Shown piece after piece: positions 36,611 to 46,302 of a stretch of 64,000 nt of DNA (position 1 is the first letter of the stretch; each line of letters starts with the position of its first letter). The position numbers were made by a program, and so were the translations under genes. This DNA comes from Brevundimonas sp. AJA228-03 (GTDB lineage: Bacteria > Pseudomonadota > Alphaproteobacteria > Caulobacterales > Caulobacteraceae), in assembly GCF_017795885.1 (NCBI RefSeq), contig NZ_CP059297.1:1927001-1991000 (forward strand). The letters are read 5' to 3'. The notes under the pieces were generated by a model that was not told the DNA's origin, ran no database searches, and saw nothing but the letters and a program-made list of their open reading frames with translations.

Positions 36611-37441
36611 TCAGCCGGTGACCACCGGCGTGTCCGGCCGGCCGCCCCATTCGGCCCAGGCCCCGTCGTAGAGGGCGCTGTCCTCGCCGATTTCCGCGAG
36701 GGCCAGGGTCAGGATGGCGGCCGTCACGCCGGAACCGCAGCTGGTGATGATCGGCCGGTCGAAGGTCACGCCTGCGTCTGCGAAGCGGGCTTTCAGGTCA
36801 GCCGCCGGGAGCAGGCGGCCGGTGTCGTCCAGCAGCGCCTTGAAGGGCAGGTTCAGCGCGCCGGGCATGTGGCCGGAGCGCAGACCCGCGCGCGGCTCGG
36901 CGGCCTCGCCCATGAAGCGGGGCGCGGGGCGGGCGTCGACGATCTGGGCGTCACCGGTGAGGGCCGCCAGCACGGTCGCCATGTCGGCCACGGCATCGGG
37001 TCTTTCGCGGGGTTCGAAGCGGGCAGCGGGTCGTGGCGAGACGGGACCCGACGTGGTCGAGCGTCCCTCGGCCTGCCAGAGCGGAAGCCCGCCGTCGAGT
37101 ACGCGGACGTCCCGCGCGCCCATCAGCCGGAAGGTCCACCAGACCCGGGCGGCGGAAAACAGGCCCACGGTGTCATAGACGACGATCCGGTCGCTTGATG
37201 AAATCCCCAGCGCGCCCGCCGCTTCGGCGAAGGCTGCGGCGGTGGGCAGCATATGCGGCAGGTCCGTGCTGTGGTCTGACACGGCGTCGAGGTCGAAGAA
37301 GACCGCGCCCGGGATTCGCATTCGCTCGAACTCTGCGCGGGCGTCGCGGCCGTCGAGATGCCAGGAGGCATCGACGATCCGGAGGTCGGGCGCGCCGAGG
37401 TCGCGGGCGAGGTCGTCGGTGGAGATCAGGAACGAGGCCAT
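36611..37441 (-). CDS. sseA: Thiosulfate/3-mercaptopyruvate sulfurtransferase (two-domain rhodanese)
   Basis: A 276-aa protein with two rhodanese domains. The first (residues ~1-125) is structural; the second carries the active cysteine in IITSCGSGVTAAI. The CGSGVTA loop matches 3-mercaptopyruvate sulfurtransferases. SGHMPGALNLPF and GAWAEWGGRPDTPV are typical. The start ATG 37441-37439 overlaps the ATG of the divergent photolyase gene (CATG); an in-frame ATG at 37480 would overlap further. Confidence 0.93.
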   Translation of the reverse strand: MASFLISTDDLARDLGAPDLRIVDASWHLDGRDARAEFERMRIPGAVFFDLDAVSDHSTDLPHMLPTAAAFAEAAGALGISSSDRIVVYDTVGLFSAARVWWTFRLMGARDVRVLDGGLPLWQAEGRSTTSGPVSPRPAARFEPRERPDAVADMATVLAALTGDAQIVDARPAPRFMGEAAEPRAGLRSGHMPGALNLPFKALLDDTGRLLPAADLKARFADAGVTFDRPIITSCGSGVTAAILTLALAEIGEDSALYDGAWAEWGGRPDTPVVTG

Positions 37442-39014
37442 GGCCGAGACTAGCACGCGCAACAACGAAGGCAGAGCCACCCTGAGGCTGGTTCTGGGCG
37501 ATCAGCTGTCGGACGGCCTCTCGGCGCTGCGCGACCTCGATCCGGGCCGCGACGTGGTCCTGATGGCCGAGGTGCGGGATGAGGCGACCTATGTTGGCCA
37601 CCACAAACAGAAGATCGCCCTGATCTTCGCCGCCATGCGCAGCTTCGCGCTGAGGCTTGAGGCGAGGGGCGTGACGGTTCGATACGTCCGCATCGATGAT
37701 GCCGGCAATACCCACAGCATCTTCGGCGAGCTGAAGCGGGCGCTGGCGGATCAGCCCTTCGATGCGGTCGTGATGACCGAATGCGGCGAGTGGCGGCTGG
37801 CGGAGGCGCTGTCGGCGTTTGCAGCGTCAATCGTGGTGAGCCCGGAAATCCGGGAGGACGATCGCTTCATCTGCAACCACGACCGGTTCCGGCGCTGGGC
37901 CTCGGGCAAGTCCCAGCTACGGATGGAGTTCTTCTACCGCGAGATGCGAAAGGCGACGGGCATTCTGCTCGACGATGGGCAGCCCGTGGGCGGCAAATGG
38001 AACTATGACGCCGAGAACCGGAAGGGGCTGACCAGGGGCGTGCGCCCGCCGAAGCGACTTCGGACGCCGCCGGACACCGTGGCCGTCGACGCCATCGCCG
38101 ATGTCGAGCGCCTGTTTCCGGAGCATTTCGGCACCACCGGGGCCTTCGGCTGGCCAACGACGGCCGGGCAGGCCGAGAGGGTTCTGGCCGACTTTCTGAC
38201 GCAGGTCCTGCCCCGGTTCGGCGACTGGCAGGATGCCATGGCGACGGGCGAGCCGTGGATGTGGCATGGGCTGATATCGACCTCGATCAATCTGGGCCTG
38301 CTGGACCCGCTGGATGCCTGTCGTCGGGCCGAGGTGGAATACCGGTCGGGTCGCGCCCCGCTGAACGCGGTCGAGGGCTTCATCCGCCAGATCCTGGGAT
38401 GGCGCGAGTTCGTGCGCGGGATCTACTGGCTGAAGGTGCCGGAGTATCGGCAGCGGAACTTCCTGGACGCCGATCGCGCGCTGCCGGGGTTCTTCTGGTC
38501 CGGCGAGACGGACATGGCCTGCGTGGCCGACGTCGTCATCACGACGCGGGACAATGCCTATGCCCACCACATCCAGCGGCTGATGGTGACCGGCAATCTG
38601 GCCATGCTGCTGGGCGTGCACCCTGACGCCGTCGACGACTGGTATCTGAGCGTCTATGCCGATGCCTATGAATGGGTGGAGATGCCCAACACCCGCGGCA
38701 TGGCGACCTTCGCCGACGGCGGCATCGTGGGGTCCAAACCCTATGCCGCGTCGGGGGCCTATATCGACCGCATGAGCGACTACTGCGGATCGTGCCGTTA
38801 TGACGTCAAGGCAAAGGCGGGCGAAAAGGCCTGTCCTTTCAATCGGCTGTACTGGGGTTTTCTGGAGCGCAACCGGCCCCGACTGCGCGACAACGTCCGG
38901 CTGGCCATGCCCTATCGCACGCTCGACAATTTCGGTCCCGAGCGCCGGGCTGCCCTGCTGGAAGAGGCCGAGGCCGCACGGACGATGCTGGGTGCCGTGG
39001 TCAGGCCCGGGTGA
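37440..39014 (+). CDS. Cryptochrome/photolyase family protein of the FeS-BCP ((6-4) photolyase, PhrB/CryB) type
   Basis: A 524-aa flavoprotein. LRLVLGDQLSDGLSALRD at the N-terminus is the distinctive start of the iron-sulfur bacterial cryptochrome/photolyase class. The C-terminal cluster ligands are visible in SDYCGSCRYDVK and GEKACPFNRLYWGF, with the fourth cysteine upstream, possibly in DMACVAD. It repairs (6-4) photoproducts or senses light. ATG 37440 is the only start that fits and overlaps the sulfurtransferase start. The 3' end overlaps cfa by 14 bp, convergently. Confidence 0.93.
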   Translation: MAETSTRNNEGRATLRLVLGDQLSDGLSALRDLDPGRDVVLMAEVRDEATYVGHHKQKIALIFAAMRSFALRLEARGVTVRYVRIDDAGNTHSIFGELKRALADQPFDAVVMTECGEWRLAEALSAFAASIVVSPEIREDDRFICNHDRFRRWASGKSQLRMEFFYREMRKATGILLDDGQPVGGKWNYDAENRKGLTRGVRPPKRLRTPPDTVAVDAIADVERLFPEHFGTTGAFGWPTTAGQAERVLADFLTQVLPRFGDWQDAMATGEPWMWHGLISTSINLGLLDPLDACRRAEVEYRSGRAPLNAVEGFIRQILGWREFVRGIYWLKVPEYRQRNFLDADRALPGFFWSGETDMACVADVVITTRDNAYAHHIQRLMVTGNLAMLLGVHPDAVDDWYLSVYADAYEWVEMPNTRGMATFADGGIVGSKPYAASGAYIDRMSDYCGSCRYDVKAKAGEKACPFNRLYWGFLERNRPRLRDNVRLAMPYRTLDNFGPERRAALLEEAEAARTMLGAVVRPG

Positions 39015-40221
39015 GGGCCAGCTGGATCACGTCGGTCCGGCGCGACCGGAAACCGGCCTCGCAATAGGCCAGATAGAAGCGCCACAGGCGGCGGAACCGC
39101 TCGTCGAAGCCCCCCATCTTGCGGATGTCGTCCCAGGCCGACTGGAACTGCTGATCCCAGCGGCTCAGCGTGTCCGCATAGTCGATGCCGAAGCGGTCCA
39201 CGCTGTCCCAGCTCAGCCCCGCAGCCTCGACCACCGGCTGCAGCCGTGCCTCGGACGGCAGCATGCCGCCGGGGAAGACGTATTTCTGGATGAAGTCGGT
39301 CCGGGCGTTGTATTCCTCGAACAGGTCTTCCTGGATGGTGATGATCTGCAGGCCCGCGCGGCCGCCGGGCTTCAGCACGTCGTGGACCTTGTCGAAATAG
39401 GCCCCCCAGTATTCCTTGCCCACCGCCTCGAACATTTCGATGGAGGCGACCCGGTCGTAGGTGCCCGTGATGTCACGATAATCCATCAGCTCGATGCTGG
39501 TTCGGCCGGACAGGCCCGCCCGGAAAAGACGCTCCCGGGCCAGGTCGTGCTGTTCCTGCGAAATGGTGACGCCCGTGACGGTCGCCCCGACCTCTCTGGC
39601 CGCATATTCGGCGAAACCACCCCAGCCGCAGCCGATCTCCAGCACACTCATGCCCGGTTTCAGGTCCATGGCCCGGGCCAGGGCGGCGTATTTGCGGGTC
39701 TGGGCGATCTCGAGCGGCTCGGAAGGGTTCAGGAACTTCGCCGACGAATAGGTCATCGTGCAATCCAGCCATTCGGCATAGAAGGCGTTTCCCAGATCAT
39801 AGTGGGCCGTGATGTTTTTCCGCGACCCGCGACGGCTGTTGCGGTTCAGCTTGTGGGCGATCCAGTTGACCGCCAGCATGACGACATTGCCGTCGAACAG
39901 GCGGCGGATATGGTCGTAGTTGTTGGCCAGGGTCTCCAGCAGCACGGCCAGATGCGGGCTGTCCCATTCACCGGCGATATAGCCCTCGGCATAGCCGATG
40001 TCGCCATTGGCCAGCACCCGGCCGGCGAAGCGGTAGTCCAGCACGGTCATGACGGCATGCGGCCCCGGCGTCTCGCCCTCCAGACGGTGCACCTCGCCAT
40101 TCGGAAGGGTCAGCGTCAGAAGCCCGTAGGTCCAGTTGGCCGACAGCAGGCGGATCAGAAGCGAGAAGACACGCGGCGTGCGGTCGGGGGCGACCTCGGT
40201 GTGAGCAGTCTGGACAGTCAT
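39001..40221 (-). CDS. cfa: Cyclopropane-fatty-acyl-phospholipid synthase
   Basis: A 406-aa SAM-dependent enzyme that adds a methylene bridge to unsaturated membrane lipids. SAM motif I is VLEIGCGWGGFAEYAA, with NITAHYDLGNAFYAEWLD before it and VASIEMFEAVGKEYW after it. The start is ATG 40221; a TTG at 40230 is less likely. It is 33 bp behind the photolyase gene on the same strand, suggesting co-transcription; such pairs occur in photo-oxidative stress regulons of related bacteria. Confidence 0.95.
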   Translation of the reverse strand: MTVQTAHTEVAPDRTPRVFSLLIRLLSANWTYGLLTLTLPNGEVHRLEGETPGPHAVMTVLDYRFAGRVLANGDIGYAEGYIAGEWDSPHLAVLLETLANNYDHIRRLFDGNVVMLAVNWIAHKLNRNSRRGSRKNITAHYDLGNAFYAEWLDCTMTYSSAKFLNPSEPLEIAQTRKYAALARAMDLKPGMSVLEIGCGWGGFAEYAAREVGATVTGVTISQEQHDLARERLFRAGLSGRTSIELMDYRDITGTYDRVASIEMFEAVGKEYWGAYFDKVHDVLKPGGRAGLQIITIQEDLFEEYNARTDFIQKYVFPGGMLPSEARLQPVVEAAGLSWDSVDRFGIDYADTLSRWDQQFQSAWDDIRKMGGFDERFRRLWRFYLAYCEAGFRSRRTDVIQLALTRA

Positions 40222-40254
40222 GAGCGGCAACCTGCGTCGAAGGCCGAACGCCGG

Positions 40255-41727
40255 TCAATCGGCTGCGGCATCTTGTCTTTCGGCGGTGACGGTCTTGAGC
40301 GCCGCGAGGGCGCGATCGCGGGCCCTCGCGTGATCGACGATAGGCCGGGGATAGGTCGCGCCGAGACGGACGCCACTGTCGCGGAGGACCTCCGGCGGAG
40401 CCTCCCACGGCGCATGCGCCCATCGGGCGGGCAGGCGGGCCAGTTCCGGGATCCAGCGTTTGACATAGCGAGCCTCGGCATCGAATTTCTGACCCTGGGT
40501 GACCGGATTGAATATTCTGAAATACGGTGATGCATCGGCCCCGGATCCAGCGACCCACTGCCAATTCTGGGAATTCGACGCAAGGTCGGCATCGACCAGC
40601 GTGTCCCAGAACCAGGCCTCGCCCCTGCGCCAGTCGATCAGCAGGTCCTTGATGAGGAAGGAGGCGACGATCATGCGCACGCGATTGTGCATCATGCCGG
40701 TGGCCCAGAGTTCCCGCATCCCGGCATCGACGATGGGATAGCCGGTCAGGCCCCGGGTCCAGGCGGTGAAGCCCGCCTCGTCCTCGCGCCACGGCATGGC
40801 GTCATATTCGGGCCGGAAGGCCTTGTCGGGCAGGGTCGGGAAATGGTGGAGCAGATGCGCCGAGAAATCGCGCCAGATCAGTTCGGCGATGAACTTGTCG
40901 GCCTGATCCGGCGCGACCGTTCCGGCATCGGCTGCATCACGGGCGGCGATCCAGGCGCGCCAGGGGTTGATCTCGCCGAAATGCAGATGAGGCGACAGGC
41001 GGCTGGTCGCGGCCTGGGCCGGGCGATCGCGACCGTCGGCATAGTCTTTCAGGCCTTCGGTGACGAACCGGTGCAGGGCGGCGATGCCGCCATCCTCGCC
41101 CGGCGCCCAGTCGAAGCCCCCGGACCAGTCGGGTCGGGTCGGGTGCAGGCCCCAGTCGTCCAGATCGTCGCCGGCGACGTGCGGTGCTCCGCCAAAGGCA
41201 CGCGGTCCGTTCGTATGGGCCGGCGGTTCGGCCCGGGCACGCAGGGCCTTCATGAAGGGCGTGAAGACCTTGTAGGGGCCTCCCGAGCCGTTTAGCAGCG
41301 ATCCGGGACGGGCCAGCAGCGATCCGTTGAAGCCCCGACATTCGATGCCGTCCGCCTTCAGCCTGTGGGCGATGTCGGCGTCCCGCGTCCAGGCGGCCGG
41401 CTCGAACAGCCGGTTCAGGAAAATGGCATCGGCCCCGGTCTCGTCAATCAGTCGCCGAAGCTGCGTTTCGGCGTCGCCGCGGCGCAGGATCAGGGTCGCG
41501 CCGCGCCCGGCCAGCGAGGTCGCCAGAGCCCGCAGCGACTTGTCCAGCCACCACAGCGACGCCGCGCCCGCGGCACGAACGCCGGCGCCTTCGTCATGAG
41601 TATAGACCGGCAGGATCGGCCGACCGGTCGCGTAGGCCTGGTTCAGGGCCGGATTGTCCGCCAGCCGCAGGTCGCGGCGAAACCACAGGATGACGGGGGC
41701 CGAACCGTCTTGCGCCTTGGTGGTCAC
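40255..41727 (-). CDS. phrB: Deoxyribodipyrimidine photo-lyase (class I CPD type)
   Basis: A ~490-aa FAD enzyme repairing cyclobutane pyrimidine dimers with light. VILWFRRDLRLADNPAL at the N-terminus, SRLSPHLHFGEINPWRAW, the FAD region ELIWRDFSAHLLHHFP, and MHNRVRMIVASFLIKDLLID are all diagnostic. The start is taken as GTG 41727 with GGAG nine bases upstream; ATG 41757 is an alternative. It is a different class from the FeS photolyase 2 kb away. Confidence 0.94.
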   Translation of the reverse strand: MTTKAQDGSAPVILWFRRDLRLADNPALNQAYATGRPILPVYTHDEGAGVRAAGAASLWWLDKSLRALATSLAGRGATLILRRGDAETQLRRLIDETGADAIFLNRLFEPAAWTRDADIAHRLKADGIECRGFNGSLLARPGSLLNGSGGPYKVFTPFMKALRARAEPPAHTNGPRAFGGAPHVAGDDLDDWGLHPTRPDWSGGFDWAPGEDGGIAALHRFVTEGLKDYADGRDRPAQAATSRLSPHLHFGEINPWRAWIAARDAADAGTVAPDQADKFIAELIWRDFSAHLLHHFPTLPDKAFRPEYDAMPWREDEAGFTAWTRGLTGYPIVDAGMRELWATGMMHNRVRMIVASFLIKDLLIDWRRGEAWFWDTLVDADLASNSQNWQWVAGSGADASPYFRIFNPVTQGQKFDAEARYVKRWIPELARLPARWAHAPWEAPPEVLRDSGVRLGATYPRPIVDHARARDRALAALKTVTAERQDAAAD

Positions 41728-41844
41728 GCCGCGAGTCTCCGTGATAGGTTGAAACATCAGGCGCGAACGGCCACCTGACCGCCCCATAAGGGTGCAAGGG
41801 CCAACGCACCACCCGTCAGAACGTCGCTTTCAGAAGGCCAGCCC

Positions 41845-42711
41845 ATGAGCGCCCCCAACGCCGTCATCACCCTGTCCGGCAACGGCATCACACAGCCCGT
41901 CGTCATCGGCGGCGGCGCTCGCATCGCCTTTATCGCCGGTCCCTGCCAGCTGGAAAGCCGCCAGCATGCACTGGAAATGGCCCACGCCCTGAAGGAGATC
42001 GGGCAGCGCCTGAACGTCGGCATCATCTACAAGACCAGCTTCGACAAGGCGAACCGCACCAGCGCCAATGCCGCGCGTGGGCTGGGCCTGGACCAGTCGC
42101 TGCCGATCTTCGACGAGATCCGTCAGGTCACCGGCCTGCCGGTCCTGACCGATGTCCACTCCGAGGAACAGGCGCGCGTGGCCGCCCAGGCCGTCGATGT
42201 GCTGCAGATCCCCGCCTTCCTCAGCCGCCAGACGGACCTGCTGCTGGCCGCCGCCGCGACGGGCAAGGCCATCAACATCAAGAAGGGCCAGTTCCTGGCC
42301 CCCTGGGACATGAAGAACGTCATCGCCAAGGTCGTCGGCGCGGGCAATCCGAACGTGATGGCGTGCGAGCGCGGGGCCAGTTTCGGCTACAACACCCTCG
42401 TCAGCGATATGCGCGCGCTTCCCGTGCTGCGCGACATCGGCTGCCCGGTCGTGTTCGACGCGACCCACTCGGTCCAGCAGCCGGGCGGGCAGGGCACATC
42501 GTCCGGAGGGCAGCGCGAGTTCGTCCCGGTCCTGGCCCGTGCCGCCGTGGCGGTCGGTGTGGACGCGGTCTTCATGGAAACGCATCAGGACCCCGACCAT
42601 GCGCCGTCGGATGGCCCCAACATGGTACCGCTGGATCAGTTCGAGGCCCTGGCCGCGGAACTTCTGGCCTATGATGACCTGTCGAAAGCGCGGATGGCGA
42701 AGGCCGCCTGA
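41845..42711 (+). CDS. kdsA: 3-deoxy-8-phosphooctulonate synthase (metal-dependent type)
   Basis: A 288-aa enzyme making KDO-8-phosphate from arabinose-5-phosphate and PEP for the LPS inner core. [19 protein letters not shown] holds the cysteine that marks the metal-dependent class (non-metal enzymes have asparagine there). [21 protein letters not shown] and [14 protein letters not shown] follow. It precedes hldE and hldD, completing an inner-core module. Confidence 0.96.
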   Translation: MSAPNAVITLSGNGITQPVVIGGGARIAFIAGPCQLESRQHALEMAHALKEIGQRLNVGIIYKTSFDKANRTSANAARGLGLDQSLPIFDEIRQVTGLPVLTDVHSEEQARVAAQAVDVLQIPAFLSRQTDLLLAAAATGKAINIKKGQFLAPWDMKNVIAKVVGAGNPNVMACERGASFGYNTLVSDMRALPVLRDIGCPVVFDATHSVQQPGGQGTSSGGQREFVPVLARAAVAVGVDAVFMETHQDPDHAPSDGPNMVPLDQFEALAAELLAYDDLSKARMAKAA

Positions 42712-42728
42712 ATCCGATAGGTCGGGTC

Positions 42729-44201
42729 ATGGCTGACCGCACCCTCGATCTCGGCACCCTGCAGAGCCTGCTGGACCGCGCGCGCGACCAGACGGTGGCC
42801 TGCGTCGGTGACCTGATGCTGGATCGCTACGTCTATGGCGATGTCAGCCGGATCTCGCCCGAGGCTCCGATCCCTGTGCTCCGGTCCCGTCGCACGGTCT
42901 CCATGCCCGGCGGGGTCGGCAATGTGGCCCGCAACGTGGCGGCGCTCGGCGGTCTGGCCCGCCTGGGCGGCGTCACCGGCGCGGATGCGGCGGGCGAGGA
43001 ACTGGCCCGGCTGGTCGCGGCGGAAGCCCGGATCGAGGATTTCATCGACCGAACCGGCCCCGCCGGCACGGTCGTCAAGACCCGCTATGTCTCCGGCGGC
43101 CAGCAGCTGATGCGGCTGGACGAGGAAGAGATCGCCGTCGGCGGTTTCGCTCGCGAGGACGTGTTTTCAGATTCTTCCGCCATTCTTCTGTCGGACTACG
43201 CAAAGGGTGTGGTGACCGAACGGCTGATCCGCTCGGCCCTCTGGCAGGCCCAGCACACGGGCGCGGTGGTCATCGTCGATCCCAAGGGGCGCGACTTCGC
43301 CCGCTATGGCGCGGTGGACCTGATCAAGCCCAACGCCTCGGAACTGGCCGGTGCCACGGGCCTGCCGGTCGAGACCGACGCGGAGATCGAGGCCGCGCTC
43401 GAGGCCCTGCTGGCCGCCACGACCGCGAAAGCCATCGTCGTCACCCGGGCGGGCAAGGGCATGAGCCTGATGCGGCGCGGCGAGCCGGCCCGGCATTTTC
43501 CCGGCCGTGCGCGCGAGGTGTTCGACGTCTCCGGCGCGGGGGACACGGGCCTGGCGGCGCTCGGGCTGGCGCTCGGCGCGGGCGCATCGCTGGAGCAGGC
43601 GGTGCAACTGGCGATCCTGGCGTCGGGCGTCGTGGTCGGAAAGAGCGGTACGGCGGTGGTGACGCCCGCCGAACTGATCGAGGCCGAGATGAGCCAGCAT
43701 GCCGGCGCGGCCCTGGCCAAGGTCACGGCGCTGGATGATCTCGCCGCCGAGGTCGACACCTGGCGGCGTCAGGGCCTGAAGGTCGGCTTTACCAACGGCT
43801 GTTTCGACATCCTGCATCGCGGTCATGTCGCCTATCTGGCCCAGGCGCGGTCCTGGTGCGACCGGCTGGTGGTCGCGCTGAATACCGATGCCTCGGTGCG
43901 CAGGCTCAAGGGTGAGGGCCGTCCCGTGAACGACCTGGACAGCCGTGCTGTGGTCATCGGTGGGCTGGCCAGCGTGGACCGGGTGACGTCCTTTGGTGAT
44001 CCCACACCTCTGGCCCTGATCGAACGGCTGCGCCCCGACGTGCTGATCAAGGGCGCGGACTACACGCGTGAGGGGGTGGTCGGCGGCGATCTGGTCGAAA
44101 GCTGGGGCGGTGAAGTGCGGTTGGCGGAGTTCGCCGACGGCTATTCCACGACCCGGACCCTCGCGAGGATGACCGAAAGCGCCCCGGAGGAGGCCGGCTG
44201 A
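42729..44201 (+). CDS. hldE: Bifunctional heptose-7-phosphate kinase / heptose-1-phosphate adenylyltransferase
   Basis: A 490-aa fusion. The N-terminal ribokinase-like domain (~1-320) has PGGVGNVARNVAALGG and DVSGAGDTGLAALGL with the catalytic aspartate. The C-terminal nucleotidyltransferase (~345-490) has FTNGCFDILHRGHVAYL and LIKGADYTREGVVGG. Together they make ADP-D-glycero-beta-D-manno-heptose. The stop overlaps hldD as TGATG. Confidence 0.96.
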   Translation: MADRTLDLGTLQSLLDRARDQTVACVGDLMLDRYVYGDVSRISPEAPIPVLRSRRTVSMPGGVGNVARNVAALGGLARLGGVTGADAAGEELARLVAAEARIEDFIDRTGPAGTVVKTRYVSGGQQLMRLDEEEIAVGGFAREDVFSDSSAILLSDYAKGVVTERLIRSALWQAQHTGAVVIVDPKGRDFARYGAVDLIKPNASELAGATGLPVETDAEIEAALEALLAATTAKAIVVTRAGKGMSLMRRGEPARHFPGRAREVFDVSGAGDTGLAALGLALGAGASLEQAVQLAILASGVVVGKSGTAVVTPAELIEAEMSQHAGAALAKVTALDDLAAEVDTWRRQGLKVGFTNGCFDILHRGHVAYLAQARSWCDRLVVALNTDASVRRLKGEGRPVNDLDSRAVVIGGLASVDRVTSFGDPTPLALIERLRPDVLIKGADYTREGVVGGDLVESWGGEVRLAEFADGYSTTRTLARMTESAPEEAG

Positions 44202-45199
44202 TGCGGCGCATGATCGTGGTCACCGGCGGTGCCGGCTTCATCGGCTCCAACATCGTCTCGCGCCTGTGTGCAGAGGACCGGTGGGACGTCGTCGTCTGCG
44301 ACCGGCTGGAGGGTGCCGATCTCGGCAAGTGGCGCAACATCGCGAAGTCAGCCATCGCCGACTTCTGGCAGCCGGAAGAAATCTTCCTGCAGCTCGAACG
44401 GCATGCAGAGCGGGTCAGCGCGGTCGTCCATATGGGCGCCATTTCCTCGACCACCGAGACCGATGCGGACCTGATCCTGCGCACCAACTTCAGTCTTTCG
44501 CGCGATCTCTGGGACTGGTGCGCCATCAACGAGACGCGGATGATCTATGCGTCCTCGGCGGCGACCTACGGCGACGGAGAAGCCGGATTCGAGGATGCGG
44601 ACGATCTTGCATCAATCTCGAAGCTTCAACCGCTAAATGCTTACGGCTATTCGAAGAAGCTGTTCGATCAATATGCAGTTCGACAGGCTGCGCGCGACCA
44701 TGCCCCGCGCCAGTGGGCCGGTCTGAAGTTCTTCAACGTCTATGGCCCGAACGAAGGCCACAAGGGCGGGATGAAGTCCGTCATCGCCCAGATCTGGCCC
44801 AGGGTCGCCGTCGGGGAGACCGTCAGCCTGTTCCGCTCGCATCACGCCGACTACGCCGACGGCGGTCAGCTCCGCGACTTCGTGTTCGTGGACGACGTGG
44901 TCGATATCGTCGACTGGCTGCTGGGCACGCCTGAGGTCAGCGGCATCTTCAATGCCGGATCGGGTCAGGCCAGGTCGTTCCTGGACCTGGCCATGGCCAC
45001 CTTTGCTGCCGCCGGGCGCGAGCCCTCGATCGCCTATATCGACATGCCCGAGGCCATCCGCGACCGGTATCAGTATTTCACCGAGGCGAAGATGAACCGG
45101 CTTCGTGCGCTGGGCTTCGGTGGGCAGTCCACCCCGCTGGAGGAGGGCGTGCGCCGCTACGTGCAGTCCTATCTGTCTCAACCGGACCCCTACAGGTGA
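44201..45199 (+). CDS. hldD: ADP-L-glycero-D-manno-heptose 6-epimerase
   Basis: A 332-aa short-chain dehydrogenase-fold enzyme. The NADP-binding start is VVTGGAGFIGSNIVSRL, the active-site YxxxK is in YGYSKKLFDQYA, and FFNVYGPNEGHKGGMKSV is typical of HldD. It finishes heptose activation after hldE. A short stretch near 44590-44690 is noticeably less GC-rich than its surroundings. The stop overlaps the next gene as GTGA. Confidence 0.96.
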   Translation: MRRMIVVTGGAGFIGSNIVSRLCAEDRWDVVVCDRLEGADLGKWRNIAKSAIADFWQPEEIFLQLERHAERVSAVVHMGAISSTTETDADLILRTNFSLSRDLWDWCAINETRMIYASSAATYGDGEAGFEDADDLASISKLQPLNAYGYSKKLFDQYAVRQAARDHAPRQWAGLKFFNVYGPNEGHKGGMKSVIAQIWPRVAVGETVSLFRSHHADYADGGQLRDFVFVDDVVDIVDWLLGTPEVSGIFNAGSGQARSFLDLAMATFAAAGREPSIAYIDMPEAIRDRYQYFTEAKMNRLRALGFGGQSTPLEEGVRRYVQSYLSQPDPYR

Positions 45200-46302
45200 G
45201 GGTGCGTGCCTTGACCGTGCGGCAGGCGCTGGGTTGGCTCGGTATCGGGCTGCTTCTGCTGCTCGCAATCGCGGTCGCCATCTGGCGCGGCGACATTCTG
45301 AAGGCGGGTCTTGACCCCAAGGTCCCGTTCCAGACCTATACCCCGCCACCGGCACCGGATTATCGATCCGCGAACGCCTGGGCGATGCGGAATGTGCGCG
45401 TTCCCGGTTCCGGCAATGCCGCCGTCTTCTTCCTGCATTCCACGACCTTTGATGGGGGCAGGGAGTGGAATGGTCCCATCGGCGATGCCAAGGCCGATGC
45501 CTACCTCGATCGGGTGGTGATCCCGAACTATGCCGGGCCATTCGCCCGCGCGGGGTCCATCAGCGTGCCGCGCTACCGGCAGGCGTCGCTCTATACGCGT
45601 CTGACCCTGCGCGACGACGCCCGCGATGCACGCGCGTTTGCCTATGGCGACGCTCTGGCGGCCTTTGAAACCTGGTTGGCGGCGCATCCGACCGGCCCGT
45701 TGGTCCTTGCGGGGGTGGAGCAGGGCGCAGACCTGATCGACCGCCTGCTGCAGGATCGCATTGCCCGGGACCCGGTCCTGAGCCGACGCCTGGTGGCCGC
45801 ATATCTGATCGATGTCATCGTCGCCGTAGACGGTCTGCCGCCGACCGCGCCCCCTTGCGCCAGTCCAGCCCAGATCAACTGCGTCATCGGCTGGTCACAG
45901 GTGGACGAAACCAACGACGGGGCCGCCTGGAGACGCCTTCGGCGTGCCCTGGTATGGGATGCCAACGGTCGACTCATACACCTGGACGGCCGCGCCGTCC
46001 TGTGCGTGAACCCCGTGAGCGGGTCGAGCGATCCCGTGTATGTTCCGGCGCGTCGGCATCGCGGGGCTGCCAATGCCACAGGGCTGGAGTGGGGCCTGAG
46101 GCCGGCCTTCATCGATCGGGCCGTAGCAACGCAATGCCGGGGCGGCCTGCTTCGACATACGGAGCTCAAGACCGAGTCCTTCAGGGAAGTCGGCAACTGG
46201 GCAGATCGAAGAAAAGCGCGCCAATACAATCTGTTCTACGCGGACACTGAGGCCGATATCGAACGCAGGCTGGCGACATGGAACGCGGCCAACGTCCCCT
46301 AA
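45196..46302 (+). CDS. DUF3089 alpha/beta-hydrolase-like protein lacking the nucleophile serine
   Basis: A 368-aa protein with an N-terminal membrane anchor (LGIGLLLLLAIAVAIW). NAAVFFLHSTTFDGGREWNG and RYRQASLYTRL match the DUF3089 family. Where active members have GHSQGS this one has VLAGVEQGADLID, so the nucleophile is Glu rather than Ser. The rest of the family pattern (NPVSGSSDPVYVP) is kept. It starts with GTG in a GTGA overlap with hldD and ends 4 bp inside recG, convergently. It may be a pseudoenzyme. Confidence 0.82.
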   Translation: MRVRALTVRQALGWLGIGLLLLLAIAVAIWRGDILKAGLDPKVPFQTYTPPPAPDYRSANAWAMRNVRVPGSGNAAVFFLHSTTFDGGREWNGPIGDAKADAYLDRVVIPNYAGPFARAGSISVPRYRQASLYTRLTLRDDARDARAFAYGDALAAFETWLAAHPTGPLVLAGVEQGADLIDRLLQDRIARDPVLSRRLVAAYLIDVIVAVDGLPPTAPPCASPAQINCVIGWSQVDETNDGAAWRRLRRALVWDANGRLIHLDGRAVLCVNPVSGSSDPVYVPARRHRGAANATGLEWGLRPAFIDRAVATQCRGGLLRHTELKTESFREVGNWADRRKARQYNLFYADTEADIERRLATWNAANVP

